From: Pirellulaceae bacterium
GTDB lineage: Bacteria; Planctomycetota; Planctomycetia; Pirellulales; Pirellulaceae
Direction: 5' to 3'
NCBI GenBank assembly: GCA_020852965.1
Contig: JADYZV010000132.1
Location: 19,666-83,665, forward strand
Length of the DNA stretch: 64,000 nt
Shown here: positions 1 to 9,354 of the stretch, in pieces
Numbering within the stretch: the stretch's first letter is position 1
How the letters are laid out: each line of letters opens with the position of its first letter
Made by a program: the position numbers and the translations under genes
Notes under the pieces: generated by a model
Databases searched by the model: none
Told to the model about the DNA's origin: nothing
What the model saw: the letters and a program-made list of their open reading frames with translations, nothing else

Positions 1-6
1 CCACGT

Positions 7-966
7 GTGTGGGGCCTGGCTGATTTAGCGATGGTAGCGGTATTGATCGTCGCCTGCCAGATATTTTTTGCTACACTCTACGCGCGGTTTTCCAGCGGAG
101 AGATGCAGGGCGCGGTCAATGGACAAGTTTCGGCGGCGGTCGCCGCATTCGCCAGCTTAGGAAACATCGTGGCCATTGCCCTCGCGCTGGTGTGGCTGGC
201 GTTGCGTTTCGATGTTTCTCCACAACATGTCGGCTTTCGATTTAAAGGCTGGTGGCGACAACTGCAAATCGGCGTCATCGCCACCTTGGTGGTCCTGCCA
301 GTCGTCTATCTACTAATGGCCGCCGTTTCGATCGGTTTGCATTCTGAGTACAAGCATCCGCTGTTAGACGAGGTTCGTCGCAACGCAACTTTGACGAGCT
401 ATTTGATGGGTGTCGTGACGGCGGTGCTGCTGGCGCCGCTAGCCGAGGAGTTCCTCTTCCGGGTGATGATTCAAGGTTGGTTGCAATCCTGGTCGGTGAG
501 TACTCCCAAGCAGATCGTATTAGGTGCGCGGCTCAATGAACGAGGCCTGGAAAATAGCCATGCGATAGCGTTAGGACCGCCGGTTGGACAGAACGCCGAA
601 TGGGACGTAGAAGCGAAAATGGTCGAGCCGTCCAACTCCTATCCACCGGTCATTGGCAGCGATATTCAAGCGAATTCTACGGTCGACGGGGCCGATCATG
701 ACTCGAATTCGACAGTTTTGTTCGAAACCTATCGGGGCTATACGCCGCCTTGGTGGCCGTCGGTAGCGACAGGTATCCTGTTTGGACTGGCGCATTGGGG
801 ATACGGTCTGAGCTTCATCCCGCTGATTGTATTGGGGATTGTGTTGGGGCTGTTGTATCGTGCAACGCATTCAATCTGGCCTTGTTTTTTAGTACACTTT
901 GCCCTCAATGGCACCAGTATGTTGGGGTTAGGGCTGAGTATTTTGCTGGAGCGAGCCAAACAGTGA
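7..966 (+). CDS. CPBP family intramembrane metalloprotease (possibly 5'-partial)
   Basis: This is a multi-pass membrane protein with the signature of the CPBP/Abi (Rce1-like) family of intramembrane metalloproteases. The EEFLFR motif lies at residues 147-152, followed by HWGYG (H263) and a terminal HFALNG (H297, N301), which together would form the metal-binding catalytic site. Hydrophobic segments surround each motif. A hydrophilic stretch of about 80 residues (roughly 165-245) separates the first motif from the second; such an insertion is unusual for the family and may be a periplasmic or cytosolic loop. The reading frame stays open to the window edge, so GTG at position 7 may be internal to a longer gene. 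The substrate is unknown; family members process prenylated proteins, peptides or bacteriocins. Confidence 0.85.
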   Translation: MWGLADLAMVAVLIVACQIFFATLYARFSSGEMQGAVNGQVSAAVAAFASLGNIVAIALALVWLALRFDVSPQHVGFRFKGWWRQLQIGVIATLVVLPVVYLLMAAVSIGLHSEYKHPLLDEVRRNATLTSYLMGVVTAVLLAPLAEEFLFRVMIQGWLQSWSVSTPKQIVLGARLNERGLENSHAIALGPPVGQNAEWDVEAKMVEPSNSYPPVIGSDIQANSTVDGADHDSNSTVLFETYRGYTPPWWPSVATGILFGLAHWGYGLSFIPLIVLGIVLGLLYRATHSIWPCFLVHFALNGTSMLGLGLSILLERAKQ

Positions 967-1067
967 CTCCATGCACAATTTGCCAGATGGCAAGTAAGCG
1001 TCTAACCTATAGGTAGTATTGGATCGCGGTCGACTTTTCTTTTGCCGTTTTGTGGTGAGCCCTGCCA

Positions 1068-2984
1068 GTGCCAGCTGACGACGTTTTTAACTTTCCGTGT
1101 CCACATTGCAACCATCGCCTCAAGGCGAAATGTGTTGTTGCGGGGCGTCGCGCCAAGTGCTCCAAATGCCAACAGATACTGACGGTACCTACTCCGCTGG
1201 CAAAAGCACCTGCCCCCCCACCTGCCGCTGCACCTGCCCCCACGCAGGCACCTGCCCCCTCAGCGGCAGACGCAAAACCGAAACCGGTCGGGAACATGGC
1301 TGCAGCACCCAAGCAACCGACAGCTTTGCCCTCCCTCGACAATGATGACTGGCTCCGCTTGGGCGAGCCGGCAATTGCCGATTTGTCCGATCGCCAAAAA
1401 GCCCACGAAGCCTATCAAGAAGCCAAAGAACTCGAACGGCGATCCAAGCGAAACAAGCAACAGCAGCGAAAGCATTCGCCGGCAGCTCTCGACACGAATG
1501 GTCCGCACCCCATTGGCAAACTAGATCGATCGACGGCCCACGACGCCAACCAAGCGTCTCCAAACTTCGTCGCGACCAGCGCGTCCGAAATAGATGACCT
1601 CGAAGATGTCTTTCGCTTAGCCCCACTCGATTCGTCCGATCCCAGGATGGCTGCCCAAAAGCCCAAGTCACCCACGGACCAGGAGTACGAATCCAAGCGA
1701 TCGGTTTTCGAAGACGATCTCCCTGAACTTTCGGAACTGCAACCCAACGTCAAATCAAAACGCCAAATCGAAGACTTGCTCGCAGCCCACGCCGGAAAAG
1801 ACAGGTCGCAAGCTGACCCGCTGGCGTTGTTGGTCCCCAGCCTGGAGTCGCTGCCAAAAGCCAGAGCCAACACCAACACCAACACCAACATTGCCAACCA
1901 GACGGAGGATCCTGAGTATCGCGTGACCTGTTTAGCGTGTGGCACCGCGCAGTATGTGCGGTTGTCACAAAAAGGCAAGAACGTCAAGTGCCCCGATTGC
2001 TTTTTGAAATTCCAAATTCCAGCCCCACCTCATGGATGGATACCCGACGCGCAGGCACAGCAGCGCGCTCGTGAGAACGACTGGCATTCATCCAGTGGCG
2101 ATTCGCTGCAAGACGCCGACCCGCAAACCCTGCGACGCTCGCGCACTAACCGCATGCTCGAAAACGCCGAACGACAAGTCTCGGACGAAGATCTTGATCG
2201 ATTGTACGATGGCGATTTCGACACGGCAAATTTTTTACAACGCACGTTCGGCTTTCTCAAAGACCCCGTGGCTATCGCCTACATTTTCGGCTACGCGATC
2301 GTTTTTGCAATTATCTTTGCCGTGGGGCAATACGCGGCTAACCAAGCCGACTCATCACAAGGAAAGAGCATTTTGCTGGTAGTTGTACTGGGTGCTCCGG
2401 TAGTCGGACTGCTGTTTGCCATGCCCATGCTCAGTGGTGCCATCGCCCTGATCGAGTCGGTGGCCAATCGTCAGCAGCGCGTTGCCGATTGGCCGGGCTT
2501 CAATCTGTTTGACAACGCGGGTGATATGCTGGCTATTACCACAGCGCTGGTCGGATCAGTAATACCTGGGTTTTTTCTAGGCGCATGGCTGGGAGGGGAC
2601 GATGCGGCTGCCGGTCGAATACAGATCGCCGGCATGATGGCCAGTAGCTTCGTGCTATTTCCTGTATTCTTGCTGTCAATGCTGGACAACGGCAGCCTGT
2701 TTGCTCCACTTTCCAATTCGATTTTGCAATCATTCCACGGTGCAGCGGAGGCCTGGGGAGGATACTTTCTCAAGACTTTCATCGCCTTCGCAATCGTCAT
2801 GCTGTTGTGGTTATTGTTGCTCGGCGAGGGCAAACCGATAGCGCTGGCTGCGGTAGCAGGCTGCCTATTTCCAGTGCTCGTCTTCTTTACTTGCCAACAG
2901 ATTGGTGCCTTGGCAGATAGTATCAGTGAACATTTGAGCTTTGAGTTTGTCCCACCTAGTAGCGAAGACGATGACCAAGCCTAG
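1068..2984 (+). CDS. zinc-ribbon membrane protein of unknown function
   Basis: This 638-aa protein has two cytoplasmic-type zinc ribbons: C11/C14/C31/C34 at the N-terminus and C288/C291/C308/C311 in the middle. An Ala/Pro-rich low-complexity linker follows the first ribbon, and an Asn-Thr microsatellite encoded by repeated AACACC lies just before the second. The C-terminal third (about residues 400-610) contains five or six hydrophobic helices and ends in an acidic tail. This layout of ribbon, disordered charged linker and membrane domain recurs in planctomycetes, but I know of no assigned function. The start is a GTG at 1068. The gene is about 100 bp downstream of the CPBP protease gene on the same strand, so co-transcription is possible. 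Confidence 0.75.
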   Translation: MPADDVFNFPCPHCNHRLKAKCVVAGRRAKCSKCQQILTVPTPLAKAPAPPPAAAPAPTQAPAPSAADAKPKPVGNMAAAPKQPTALPSLDNDDWLRLGEPAIADLSDRQKAHEAYQEAKELERRSKRNKQQQRKHSPAALDTNGPHPIGKLDRSTAHDANQASPNFVATSASEIDDLEDVFRLAPLDSSDPRMAAQKPKSPTDQEYESKRSVFEDDLPELSELQPNVKSKRQIEDLLAAHAGKDRSQADPLALLVPSLESLPKARANTNTNTNIANQTEDPEYRVTCLACGTAQYVRLSQKGKNVKCPDCFLKFQIPAPPHGWIPDAQAQQRARENDWHSSSGDSLQDADPQTLRRSRTNRMLENAERQVSDEDLDRLYDGDFDTANFLQRTFGFLKDPVAIAYIFGYAIVFAIIFAVGQYAANQADSSQGKSILLVVVLGAPVVGLLFAMPMLSGAIALIESVANRQQRVADWPGFNLFDNAGDMLAITTALVGSVIPGFFLGAWLGGDDAAAGRIQIAGMMASSFVLFPVFLLSMLDNGSLFAPLSNSILQSFHGAAEAWGGYFLKTFIAFAIVMLLWLLLLGEGKPIALAAVAGCLFPVLVFFTCQQIGALADSISEHLSFEFVPPSSEDDDQA

Positions 2985-3064
2985 CCGTTCTCCACTCTCG
3001 CCCAAGCGCTTTGTCAATGCGATAAACCGGGGAAGACGGACTGGTGCTAGCAGGGTTGTTGGCC

Positions 3065-3157
3065 TAGTGCTCTGTCCACATTTAAATTGAGGGCAGTGGA
3101 CGAGGTTACGAGTCCTTTCGACTTAGTAGGTACCAGGGACTCGTAACCTCGTCCACT
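3065..3157. repeat. palindromic repeat family A, copy 1
   Basis: The core is an inverted repeat with 21-base arms at 3095-3115 (GTGGACGAGG...) and 3137-3157, separated by a 21-base loop. The left flank starts with TAGTGCT at 3065, the same terminus found in the other copies, followed by an AT-rich stretch. No matching right terminus is seen, so this copy looks truncated. It lies between the zinc-ribbon gene and ilvE and could form a strong hairpin in RNA. Confidence 0.85.
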
Positions 3158-3272
3158 ATCCGCTAATCTAAGTGTTTGTATCATTGTCACGCTTTCCCGC
3201 GACGACCGTCAGCCGTCGTGTCGATCCTAGATTGCAGTGAAAAGAATTAACTGTTTGGGAGTCTAGCTCGCG

Positions 3273-4133
3273 ATGTCGTCAGTCGAGATATATATTAATG
3301 GTCAGTATTTCGCCAAAGAAGATGCGAAGATCAGTGTCTTTGATCACGGTCTACTCTATGGCGACGGAGTCTTCGAAGGATTGCGTGCCTACTCCGGCAA
3401 GATATTCCGTTTAGAACAACACCTCACTCGGTTGTACGAATCGGCCCTGGCCATCATGTTGACCATCCCCGTCTCACCCGCCGAGCTGGGGCAGGCAATC
3501 AAAGATACGTTGCTGCGCAATAACATTTCCGATGGCTACATCCGAGTCGTTATAACGCGTGGGGCCGGCTCCTTGGGGATTGACCCCGACAAGACGGCGG
3601 ACCCGCAAGTCATTGTGATCGCCGATCACATTCAGCTATATCCAAAAGAACTCTATGAGAACGGCATGGAGATTGTTACCGCTTCGACGATTCGCAACCA
3701 TCCCGCCGCGCTCAATCCACGTATCAAGTCGCTGAACTACTTGAACAACATCTTGGCGAAGTTGGAAGGAAAGCGGGCTGGGTGTCTTGAAGCTCTGATG
3801 CTCAATCATCGTGGCGAAGTGGCGGAATGCACTGCGGACAATATCTTCTTGGTGCGCCGAGGAGAACTGTTCACGCCACCGACGGACGCAGGAATACTAG
3901 AGGGAGTCACGCGCAACGCAGTCATTGAACTCGCTCAACAGGCCGGCATCGCTGTACGAGAAATTACTTTGACGCGACACGATGTCTATGTGGCCGATGA
4001 GTGCTTTTTGACTGGCAGTGGTGCTGAGATCATTCCGGTCATCAAAGTCGACATGCGCACGATCGGTTCCGGCACGGTTGGCTCGATGACTCGGCAACTT
4101 AGCCAGGCCTTCCATCGCTTGGTTCGCCAATAA
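3273..4133 (+). CDS. ilvE: branched-chain amino acid aminotransferase
   Basis: This is a fold-type IV PLP aminotransferase that would catalyse the last step of valine, leucine and isoleucine synthesis with glutamate as amino donor, or the reverse reaction. It has the N-terminal motif FDHGLLYGDGVFEGLRAY, the probable PLP lysine K152 in the RIKSLNYLNN segment, the conserved EALMLN...VAECTADNIF block and the phosphate-binding GILEGVTR motif. At 286 aa it is close to the short archaeal/planctomycete-type IlvE rather than the 309-aa enterobacterial form. The class also holds D-amino acid aminotransferase and aminodeoxychorismate lyase, but the motif pattern favours IlvE. It stands alone, with intergenic repeats on both sides. 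Confidence 0.88.
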   Translation: MSSVEIYINGQYFAKEDAKISVFDHGLLYGDGVFEGLRAYSGKIFRLEQHLTRLYESALAIMLTIPVSPAELGQAIKDTLLRNNISDGYIRVVITRGAGSLGIDPDKTADPQVIVIADHIQLYPKELYENGMEIVTASTIRNHPAALNPRIKSLNYLNNILAKLEGKRAGCLEALMLNHRGEVAECTADNIFLVRRGELFTPPTDAGILEGVTRNAVIELAQQAGIAVREITLTRHDVYVADECFLTGSGAEIIPVIKVDMRTIGSGTVGSMTRQLSQAFHRLVRQ

Positions 4134-4147
4134 CCATGTGCCCCGAT

Positions 4148-4192
4148 TTTAATGTAGCCCGACTTTAATGTAGCCCGACGCTCCGCCGTCGG
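4148..4192 (+). repeat. 16-bp tandem duplication plus GC hairpin after ilvE
   Basis: TTTAATGTAGCCCGAC occurs twice in exact tandem (4148-4163 and 4164-4179). The second copy runs into a hairpin with arms CCGACG (4175-4180) and CGTCGG (4187-4192). It lies just after the ilvE stop and could act as a terminator, although the following run of T is short. Motifs of this kind are common REP-like sequences in planctomycetes. Confidence 0.6.
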
Positions 4193-4251
4193 ATTACCTT
4201 TCGTCGCAATTACATTCCCCCTTCACCGACCAACATAGCAGAGGCACCGAC

Positions 4252-4998
4252 GTGAAACTTCACTTGCCCCGATTGATCTTGGTGTGTTGGCTGTGCCTGA
4301 GTGCTTCCATATCCTACGCTCAGCCTGCAGCGGACGATACTAGCATTCCACCGGCGCGGACGACCTATCTGGGGCGAAAGATCGCGCAGACCATGAGTTT
4401 CCATGGGGCGCCTTGGTTGGTGCGTGATAATCGCGAAGAGGAAGAGCGACCGAGCGAGGTACTTAAGCAGCTCGATCTCAAGCCGGGGATGGTCGTTTGC
4501 GATTTGGGGTGTGGCAACGGCTTCTATACGTTGTTGATGGCCCCACAAGTTGGGCCTGATGGTAAAGTTCTGGCGGTCGACATTCAGCAAGAGATGCTCC
4601 ACTTGCTCGAGCTGCGCAGCGAGTCGCAAGGGATCGACAATGTCGAACCGGTCTTAGGCAGCCTGATTGATCCCAGGCTCCCGGCGGGCGAAGTCGATCT
4701 CGTGTTGTTGGTCGATGTCTATCACGAATTTTCACATCCCGAACAGATGTTATCCGCCTTGCGGGCAAGCTTGTCACCCAATGGGCTAATCGCCTTGTTG
4801 GAGTACCGCGAAGAAGACCCCAACGTTCCGATTAAGCCGCTGCACAAGATGAGTAAGCGACAGATTATGAAAGAGTATCGCGCCAACGGCTTTCGTCTTG
4901 CCAAACAATACGACGGACTGCCCTGGCAACATCTGATGTTCTTCGAGGCCGATCCGGATTGGACTCCCTCAGCGATCAGCCAGCCAACTGACAAATAA
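4252..4998 (+). CDS. exported class I SAM-dependent methyltransferase
   Basis: This 248-aa protein begins with a signal peptide (a hydrophobic stretch in the first 20 residues ending SISYAQPA). A Rossmann-type methyltransferase domain follows. Motif I is DLGCGNG at residues 84-90, and further blocks are LAVDIQQEMLHLL and VDLVLLVDVYHEFSHPE, typical of the UbiE/Methyltransf_11 group. Secreted methyltransferases of this type are frequent in planctomycete genomes and their substrates are unknown. The signal peptide is the odd point, because SAM is cytosolic; the hydrophobic start may instead anchor the protein. No partner gene is close: ilvE is 118 bp upstream behind a hairpin. Confidence 0.8.
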   Translation: MKLHLPRLILVCWLCLSASISYAQPAADDTSIPPARTTYLGRKIAQTMSFHGAPWLVRDNREEEERPSEVLKQLDLKPGMVVCDLGCGNGFYTLLMAPQVGPDGKVLAVDIQQEMLHLLELRSESQGIDNVEPVLGSLIDPRLPAGEVDLVLLVDVYHEFSHPEQMLSALRASLSPNGLIALLEYREEDPNVPIKPLHKMSKRQIMKEYRANGFRLAKQYDGLPWQHLMFFEADPDWTPSAISQPTDK

Positions 4999-5009
4999 CC
5001 GTTTAGGAG

Positions 5010-5100
5010 TTAGTTCGTTTGTTGACCACGAAAAACACGAAGAACACGAAGAACACGAAAAATTTGGCTCAGTTCTTCTTTAAATTGTTTGCAACCGTTC
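5010..5100 (+). repeat. dispersed repeat family B, copy 1
   Basis: This stretch carries iterated ACGAAGAACACGAA units followed by TTGGCTCAGTTCTTCTTTAA. Related sequence occurs inverted at about 15170-15280 and again at about 36320-36470. It is intergenic, after the methyltransferase gene. Confidence 0.6.
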
Positions 5101-5273
5101 ACAGACCTCATTACTTAAACGAACATTCTCAAGCCGGCTGGGCAGATGAATCTGTTGTTATCGCAGAAGTCTGACGTGCTATAGAGTGGCATTACCCTCC
5201 GTGCTCCGGCCTTGCCATCCGTGCGAGCGAACGGCCCGAGCAACTTCGGAACTCGAGAACGGTTACAGATTCT

Positions 5274-6341
5274 CTAAATGAGCAGGTGGACGATCTGCAG
5301 GGCGGTAGCCCGAAGTCGATTCCTCAGCCACTGCAGCGAAACACCGAAGCTCTGAGCAAAAGCCTCTTGAAAATCGGGGCTGATGGCGGCGATTTGGAGA
5401 CCGATTGGAATACCACCGGCTACCAACACGCCTCCGCTACTTCCGGGCCCGAAAGGATATCCGTTGGACGGACTTTCGTTCGATTGGTAACGTACGATAT
5501 GTCGTAGACGTCCCAAGGAGTCGATCTGAAGTTCGGGGTAGAAGGTTTGCCATCGCCAAGTGTGTGTCACGCCGTCCCCGAGGAATGTCCCGTCTGTTCC
5601 TTTGGATATCCAGTCGAGCAACTGCGATTCGCTGGCCGGAAGTAGATTGGGAGAGTTGGGACGTGGCAGTAGACCGCTGAGCCACAAGCGATCGAGACCC
5701 GTTTCAATGAGACTGATATCAGGGCCCCCAGGAACGCGTCCGCGAGCGATGATACTTCCACGCACAGATTCAGGCCCTACCCCGCAGGTGCTCTTTCGCT
5801 CGACGCGAGCTTGAGTCGTCGTGGTGGTTAATTGTTGGGCGAACAAATGAGCTACGCACAACACTCCCCAACGCCAACGGGGATCCAGAGCTTGTTCGAT
5901 TGTGTCAATTACCGGGACGGGGGCAACTTTCGTCCATCGTACCACCACGCTGGTCGTTGCATAATTTTCGTCACTCTCAACGCGCACGCCAGTCGGCACG
6001 ATACGTCCAGTTTTCTGCACATCGGTTTGAAGGTCGAGCTGTAGATAGCTGCGCGACTTACGATCGAGCAGACGTACCGACTCGACCGGGGCAACCTTTC
6101 GCGCGCTTGGCAAGCTTTGAAGTTTTCGCTGGACATCAAATTGGGCAGTGACGGGTAGACTCAGTTGGGAATGGATCGCCGTGCGATCGGTGCGCTGCGG
6201 AGCAAAGCCTACTTGTAGAATATTGTCTTCGTCGCGCTGGACGACGCGCCGTGATAGCGTGGCTTGTAGGCGACGTAAACGATCGAAGCTCAGTGGCTCG
6301 GATCCAATCTGTGGTGGAACAGTCATTGCGAGCCAGTCCAA
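5274..6341 (-). CDS. putative trypsin-fold serine protease-like protein
   Basis: No family was recognised by name, but the order of motifs suggests a chymotrypsin-like protease. His165 lies in VLCVAHLF (compare TAAH), Asp208 in GGPDISLIE (compare DxALL), and Ser302 in FGPGSSGGVLVAG, which resembles GDSGGPL and is followed by IPIGLQIA. The N-terminal 140 residues are beta-rich with no recognised domain. There is no clear signal peptide, although the preceding gene on this strand encodes a lipoprotein and the two may be co-transcribed (129 bp apart). If the triad is real, the target may lie within the Tad-like locus, for example in maturation or quality control. That link is inference. Confidence 0.5.
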   Translation of the reverse strand: MDWLAMTVPPQIGSEPLSFDRLRRLQATLSRRVVQRDEDNILQVGFAPQRTDRTAIHSQLSLPVTAQFDVQRKLQSLPSARKVAPVESVRLLDRKSRSYLQLDLQTDVQKTGRIVPTGVRVESDENYATTSVVVRWTKVAPVPVIDTIEQALDPRWRWGVLCVAHLFAQQLTTTTTQARVERKSTCGVGPESVRGSIIARGRVPGGPDISLIETGLDRLWLSGLLPRPNSPNLLPASESQLLDWISKGTDGTFLGDGVTHTWRWQTFYPELQIDSLGRLRHIVRYQSNESPSNGYPFGPGSSGGVLVAGGIPIGLQIAAISPDFQEAFAQSFGVSLQWLRNRLRATALQIVHLLI

Positions 6342-6470
6342 ATTGAGAATGGTTCTACCATAGCCGTCACTTGGTAATCGCTTACCGCTCCGCCGGTCAA
6401 TCGCTCTTCAGCTTACCCTCGCTCTTCGGATCACTCTCGCTCTTCGGTTCACTCTCGTATTAAACACCTG

Positions 6471-7526
6471 TCAATTCGACAGTTCGACATCGAAGGCTTG
6501 CGAGGTGTCCAAGTTGTCTTGCAACCAAGCTTGGGCGGCGCGCTGGATGGGAAGAGGAGGTATCGCGGCAGGAACATGAATACGAACTTGGATGCGATCT
6601 CCCATTGACACTGCGCGCACTTCTCCAATCGAGTCAAAGATGCTCGTCAATTGCGCGCGAAGCTGCACTTCGATACCGCGCAGTTGCTCGACGGTTAGTG
6701 GCAGCGAGAGCGGCTGGGCGGGCAGTCCAACGGCAGCCTCGCTACTTAAATCCGCGTCATGTGCCTGCGTAGACTTCGCGGTCGGCCCGTTCGAATTGGG
6801 TGTCGCCGGTATAGCCGCAGCATGGGCCATTTCATCCAACGGCAGGAACACCATTTGACCATCAACAAAACTCAATCCGTACAGACCACTATTGGGATCA
6901 TCGCAACAGGCGGACTGCGAACCGCCCATGTTGAGCGGACAGCCTGAGAAGGGAACGAAGCCGACGTAACGGAAGCCATACAGCCGCTTGCAGCCGCGTG
7001 CATCGAGCCCAATGATCGACTCATAGAAACCAATGGGAACATTGCGCGCCGGAACTGTAAAGCTAGGCGTCGCCGTTCGGTCTGCACCGCTGGAGGTCGG
7101 TACTACGTCTCCCACAGCGGACAACAGACTGGCAAAAGCCTTGGTGTTTTCATCGGTCTGACTATCGAGTTCTTGACTAATCTCCGTCAGGTTCCAACCG
7201 TCTTGGAGTTTGATGCCCACGTTGGCGATACCCAATCCGCTACGGACATCAATCGCAAACTCTTCGCTGAAATCGGGCATATAGACCAGCGAGATGCGAA
7301 CGACTCCAGGCACAATGCTAGTTTGGTTCTTGTCAATGGCCACCTCGGCCGGCTCGACTTTCAGGTAGGGCTTCGGTCGATAGAAGCGAATTCCACGGTC
7401 GCTGGGCTGCGGGTGAGCGCGAACGATAACGCGGGGCGTGCAACCAATGGCCAGAATACATAGAAAGAAGAGCGGTACTACGCGCACCAGCCGTTTCCAA
7501 TCGGCTGCACTGATTCGAAGCATCAT
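6471..7526 (-). CDS. putative lipoprotein associated with Tad-like genes
   Basis: This 351-aa protein has an N-terminal hydrophobic segment ending in ILAIGC, so Cys29 is a candidate lipobox cysteine. The mature part contains a Cys cluster (GCPLNMGGSQSACCDDP, around residues 205-225) and a C-terminal domain that speaks of beta-alpha structure (EQLRGIEVQLRAQLTSIFDSIGEVRAV...). I do not recognise a named family. It follows a TadE-like gene on the same strand after 249 bp, which fits an outer-membrane or periplasmic component of the same apparatus. The gene start is the first of two Met codons. Confidence 0.6.
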   Translation of the reverse strand: MMLRISAADWKRLVRVVPLFFLCILAIGCTPRVIVRAHPQPSDRGIRFYRPKPYLKVEPAEVAIDKNQTSIVPGVVRISLVYMPDFSEEFAIDVRSGLGIANVGIKLQDGWNLTEISQELDSQTDENTKAFASLLSAVGDVVPTSSGADRTATPSFTVPARNVPIGFYESIIGLDARGCKRLYGFRYVGFVPFSGCPLNMGGSQSACCDDPNSGLYGLSFVDGQMVFLPLDEMAHAAAIPATPNSNGPTAKSTQAHDADLSSEAAVGLPAQPLSLPLTVEQLRGIEVQLRAQLTSIFDSIGEVRAVSMGDRIQVRIHVPAAIPPLPIQRAAQAWLQDNLDTSQAFDVELSN

Positions 7527-7775
7527 CGCCGTTATCCTTGGGTGCTTTAGTACTGCTACCGATTCCTCGACGGGAGCGTTTGGATGTTCGCCTTATTCTG
7601 CATGTAAGGGTTCTATCGGCTCAGTAGCTTGTGCGCACTTAGCCTTCGTTGTTCTAGATACGGTCGCGGGCTTTGGGCAAGCTGTACGGCCCGGCATGAT
7701 AAGCCAGCACCTGCTCGCAAACCTCACGTGTTTTGTCTAACTCGACGAGAGGCGCCACAATGGACAGGCGTGCTG

Positions 7776-8240
7776 CTAGAGTTGTTCTCGCACGAGTTCG
7801 CACTGACGATTGATCGTCAGCAGCCGCGTAAAGGTAGGAGGAATGATGGCCGTTTGGGCATAGGGGACCGTCACACGAACTTGTACCGATGGTGTCGAAG
7901 TGTTGAGGTTGCTAGGAGTCACCGTTACGTTGGCTCCGCGAATCTTTGAAATCGCTAAGATGCGCTCTGTGGCGGCTTGGCACTCCGAGGCTTTGGCCCC
8001 CGGCACAATGCCGACACGTGCTCCTTCGTAACAAGCTGCTTCCACCGCATTGAAGGTCATGTTCGCATGACCTAGTTCCAAGGCTGCGTACAGCAGCATG
8101 AACAGCAGCGGCGCGGTCATCGCAAATTCGACGGTGGTGACACCACTTCGCAGCGGCAAGCTACCCGACAACGCACGGCGAGTCGCACGACGCCGCACGC
8201 GAATTGGTCGAGTTGGTGTGCAATGAATGGGATGGTTCAT
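7776..8240 (-). CDS. TadE-like pseudopilin family protein
   Basis: This small protein has a basic N-terminus, then the TadE signature SGVTTVEFAMTAPLLFMLLYAALELG, with a conserved Glu in the first turn of a single transmembrane helix as in type IVb prepilin-like TadE/TadF proteins. The remainder (NAVEAACYEGARVGIVPG..., then a beta-rich tail) is the usual TadE soluble domain. Length 154 aa fits the family. It follows the vWA gene by 25 bp and is surely part of the same transcript. Its role would be assembly of a Tad (Flp) pilus or a related surface structure. Confidence 0.82.
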   Translation of the reverse strand: MNHPIHCTPTRPIRVRRRATRRALSGSLPLRSGVTTVEFAMTAPLLFMLLYAALELGHANMTFNAVEAACYEGARVGIVPGAKASECQAATERILAISKIRGANVTVTPSNLNTSTPSVQVRVTVPYAQTAIIPPTFTRLLTINRQCELVREQL

Positions 8241-8265
8241 GGTCGATATTTTCCGGAGGGTTAGC

Positions 8266-9300
8266 TTACTCGACCAGGGTGACGGCTAGTGTGCGAGCGA
8301 TGGACCTGAAAGCTTCAGCCAAGTCAGCGGCATCGTCAGCATGGATATGAATTCCACCTTGAGTTGATTGTGCCACTTGACGCATCAGCGTCTGGTTGGC
8401 TTGGTTGCTAAAGGTGATCGTGTGTACCGTCTGCCCTCGGGCGATGGGGGTCGCCACCGTAACATCAGGCCCTGGTCCCGTATTTTGTTGTCCATCCGTC
8501 ATCAAAATGATCGTCTTAAACGCCGAAGGACGCGTCAGCGGATCACTGGCCAGCGAGTCACTCCCCATGAGCAGACCTTCACCGATGGCTGTGTAGTTTT
8601 GCGGCGTAAAACCGTCAACTGCGCTTTGCACAGCCGCGAAGTTGTTGGTGAGGTTGAGAATCTTGTGGGAAGTTGTCGAGTAGGCGGTCAGCGAAATCTG
8701 GGTCGAAGGACTCGACACGGCAACTTCGCTCAGGAAGATGCTCACCGCGTTCTTGAGTGCGTCGAGGCGATTGGTAGGGGGCATGTAATATCCCATCGAA
8801 CCCGATATGTCGAGCACCAGCGCCACGTCGCGGACATTGGCCGAGGCCGTGGCAGCTTGTACAGGTTCGAACTGATTCGCCGAAAATACTTTTGCGAAGA
8901 ATAGCGAGACAGCACCGTCAGCAGAAGTCGATTCGCGGCGACCCACGACGCGCACTGCAGTAAATGGACCGACGTCTGGAACGAAGGTAAACTTTCCCGC
9001 GCTCGGTTGCAAGCTACCTACTTGAATGTCTCCTGGGTCCAGCGTCAATCCGTTGCCAGCCACCTTATTGCGTTCGGCTACGGCGGCAGCGGCGGCGCGC
9101 GCGGCGGCGGGGCTCTGGCTTCGTGCAAGCTCCTCCGATCCTGCTCGGGCGGCTGCATCCGTCGCCGTCCGCAGTTCCGCACGAACCATGTGCATGTAAG
9201 CCACGTCGACGCTGAAAACAGCTCCAACGAGCAGAATGATGAACGACACGGCCACAAGTATCATCATGGCACCGCGCCGATTGGGAGATTGTCGTTTCAT
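8266..9300 (-). CDS. TadG-like protein with von Willebrand factor A domain
   Basis: The N-terminus RRGAMMILVAVSFIILLVGAVFSVDVAYMHM is the TadG-type membrane anchor (Flp pilus-assembly TadE/G-like). An Ala-rich helical segment follows, with AELRTATDAAARAGSEELARSQ typical of TadG. From about residue 160 there is a vWA domain with an intact MIDAS motif, DISGSMG, a downstream T in NYTAIGEGL and D in LMTDGQQ. The vWA domain would bind metal and a protein ligand at the cell surface. At 344 aa it is a compact form of the family. It sits between two TadE-like genes (25 bp and 54 bp spacing), which supports one operon. Confidence 0.85.
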   Translation of the reverse strand: MKRQSPNRRGAMMILVAVSFIILLVGAVFSVDVAYMHMVRAELRTATDAAARAGSEELARSQSPAAARAAAAAVAERNKVAGNGLTLDPGDIQVGSLQPSAGKFTFVPDVGPFTAVRVVGRRESTSADGAVSLFFAKVFSANQFEPVQAATASANVRDVALVLDISGSMGYYMPPTNRLDALKNAVSIFLSEVAVSSPSTQISLTAYSTTSHKILNLTNNFAAVQSAVDGFTPQNYTAIGEGLLMGSDSLASDPLTRPSAFKTIILMTDGQQNTGPGPDVTVATPIARGQTVHTITFSNQANQTLMRQVAQSTQGGIHIHADDAADLAEAFRSIARTLAVTLVE

Positions 9301-9354
9301 AGAGGGTTCTCTTAAAGCGAGACAATAGACTCGTGACTACTATTCGATCGGTGA

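Noticed and set aside
1415..1987. 190-aa minus-strand ORF opposite the zinc-ribbon protein
   Set aside because: Antisense shadow of a low-complexity linker; Ser/Trp-rich with no domain.
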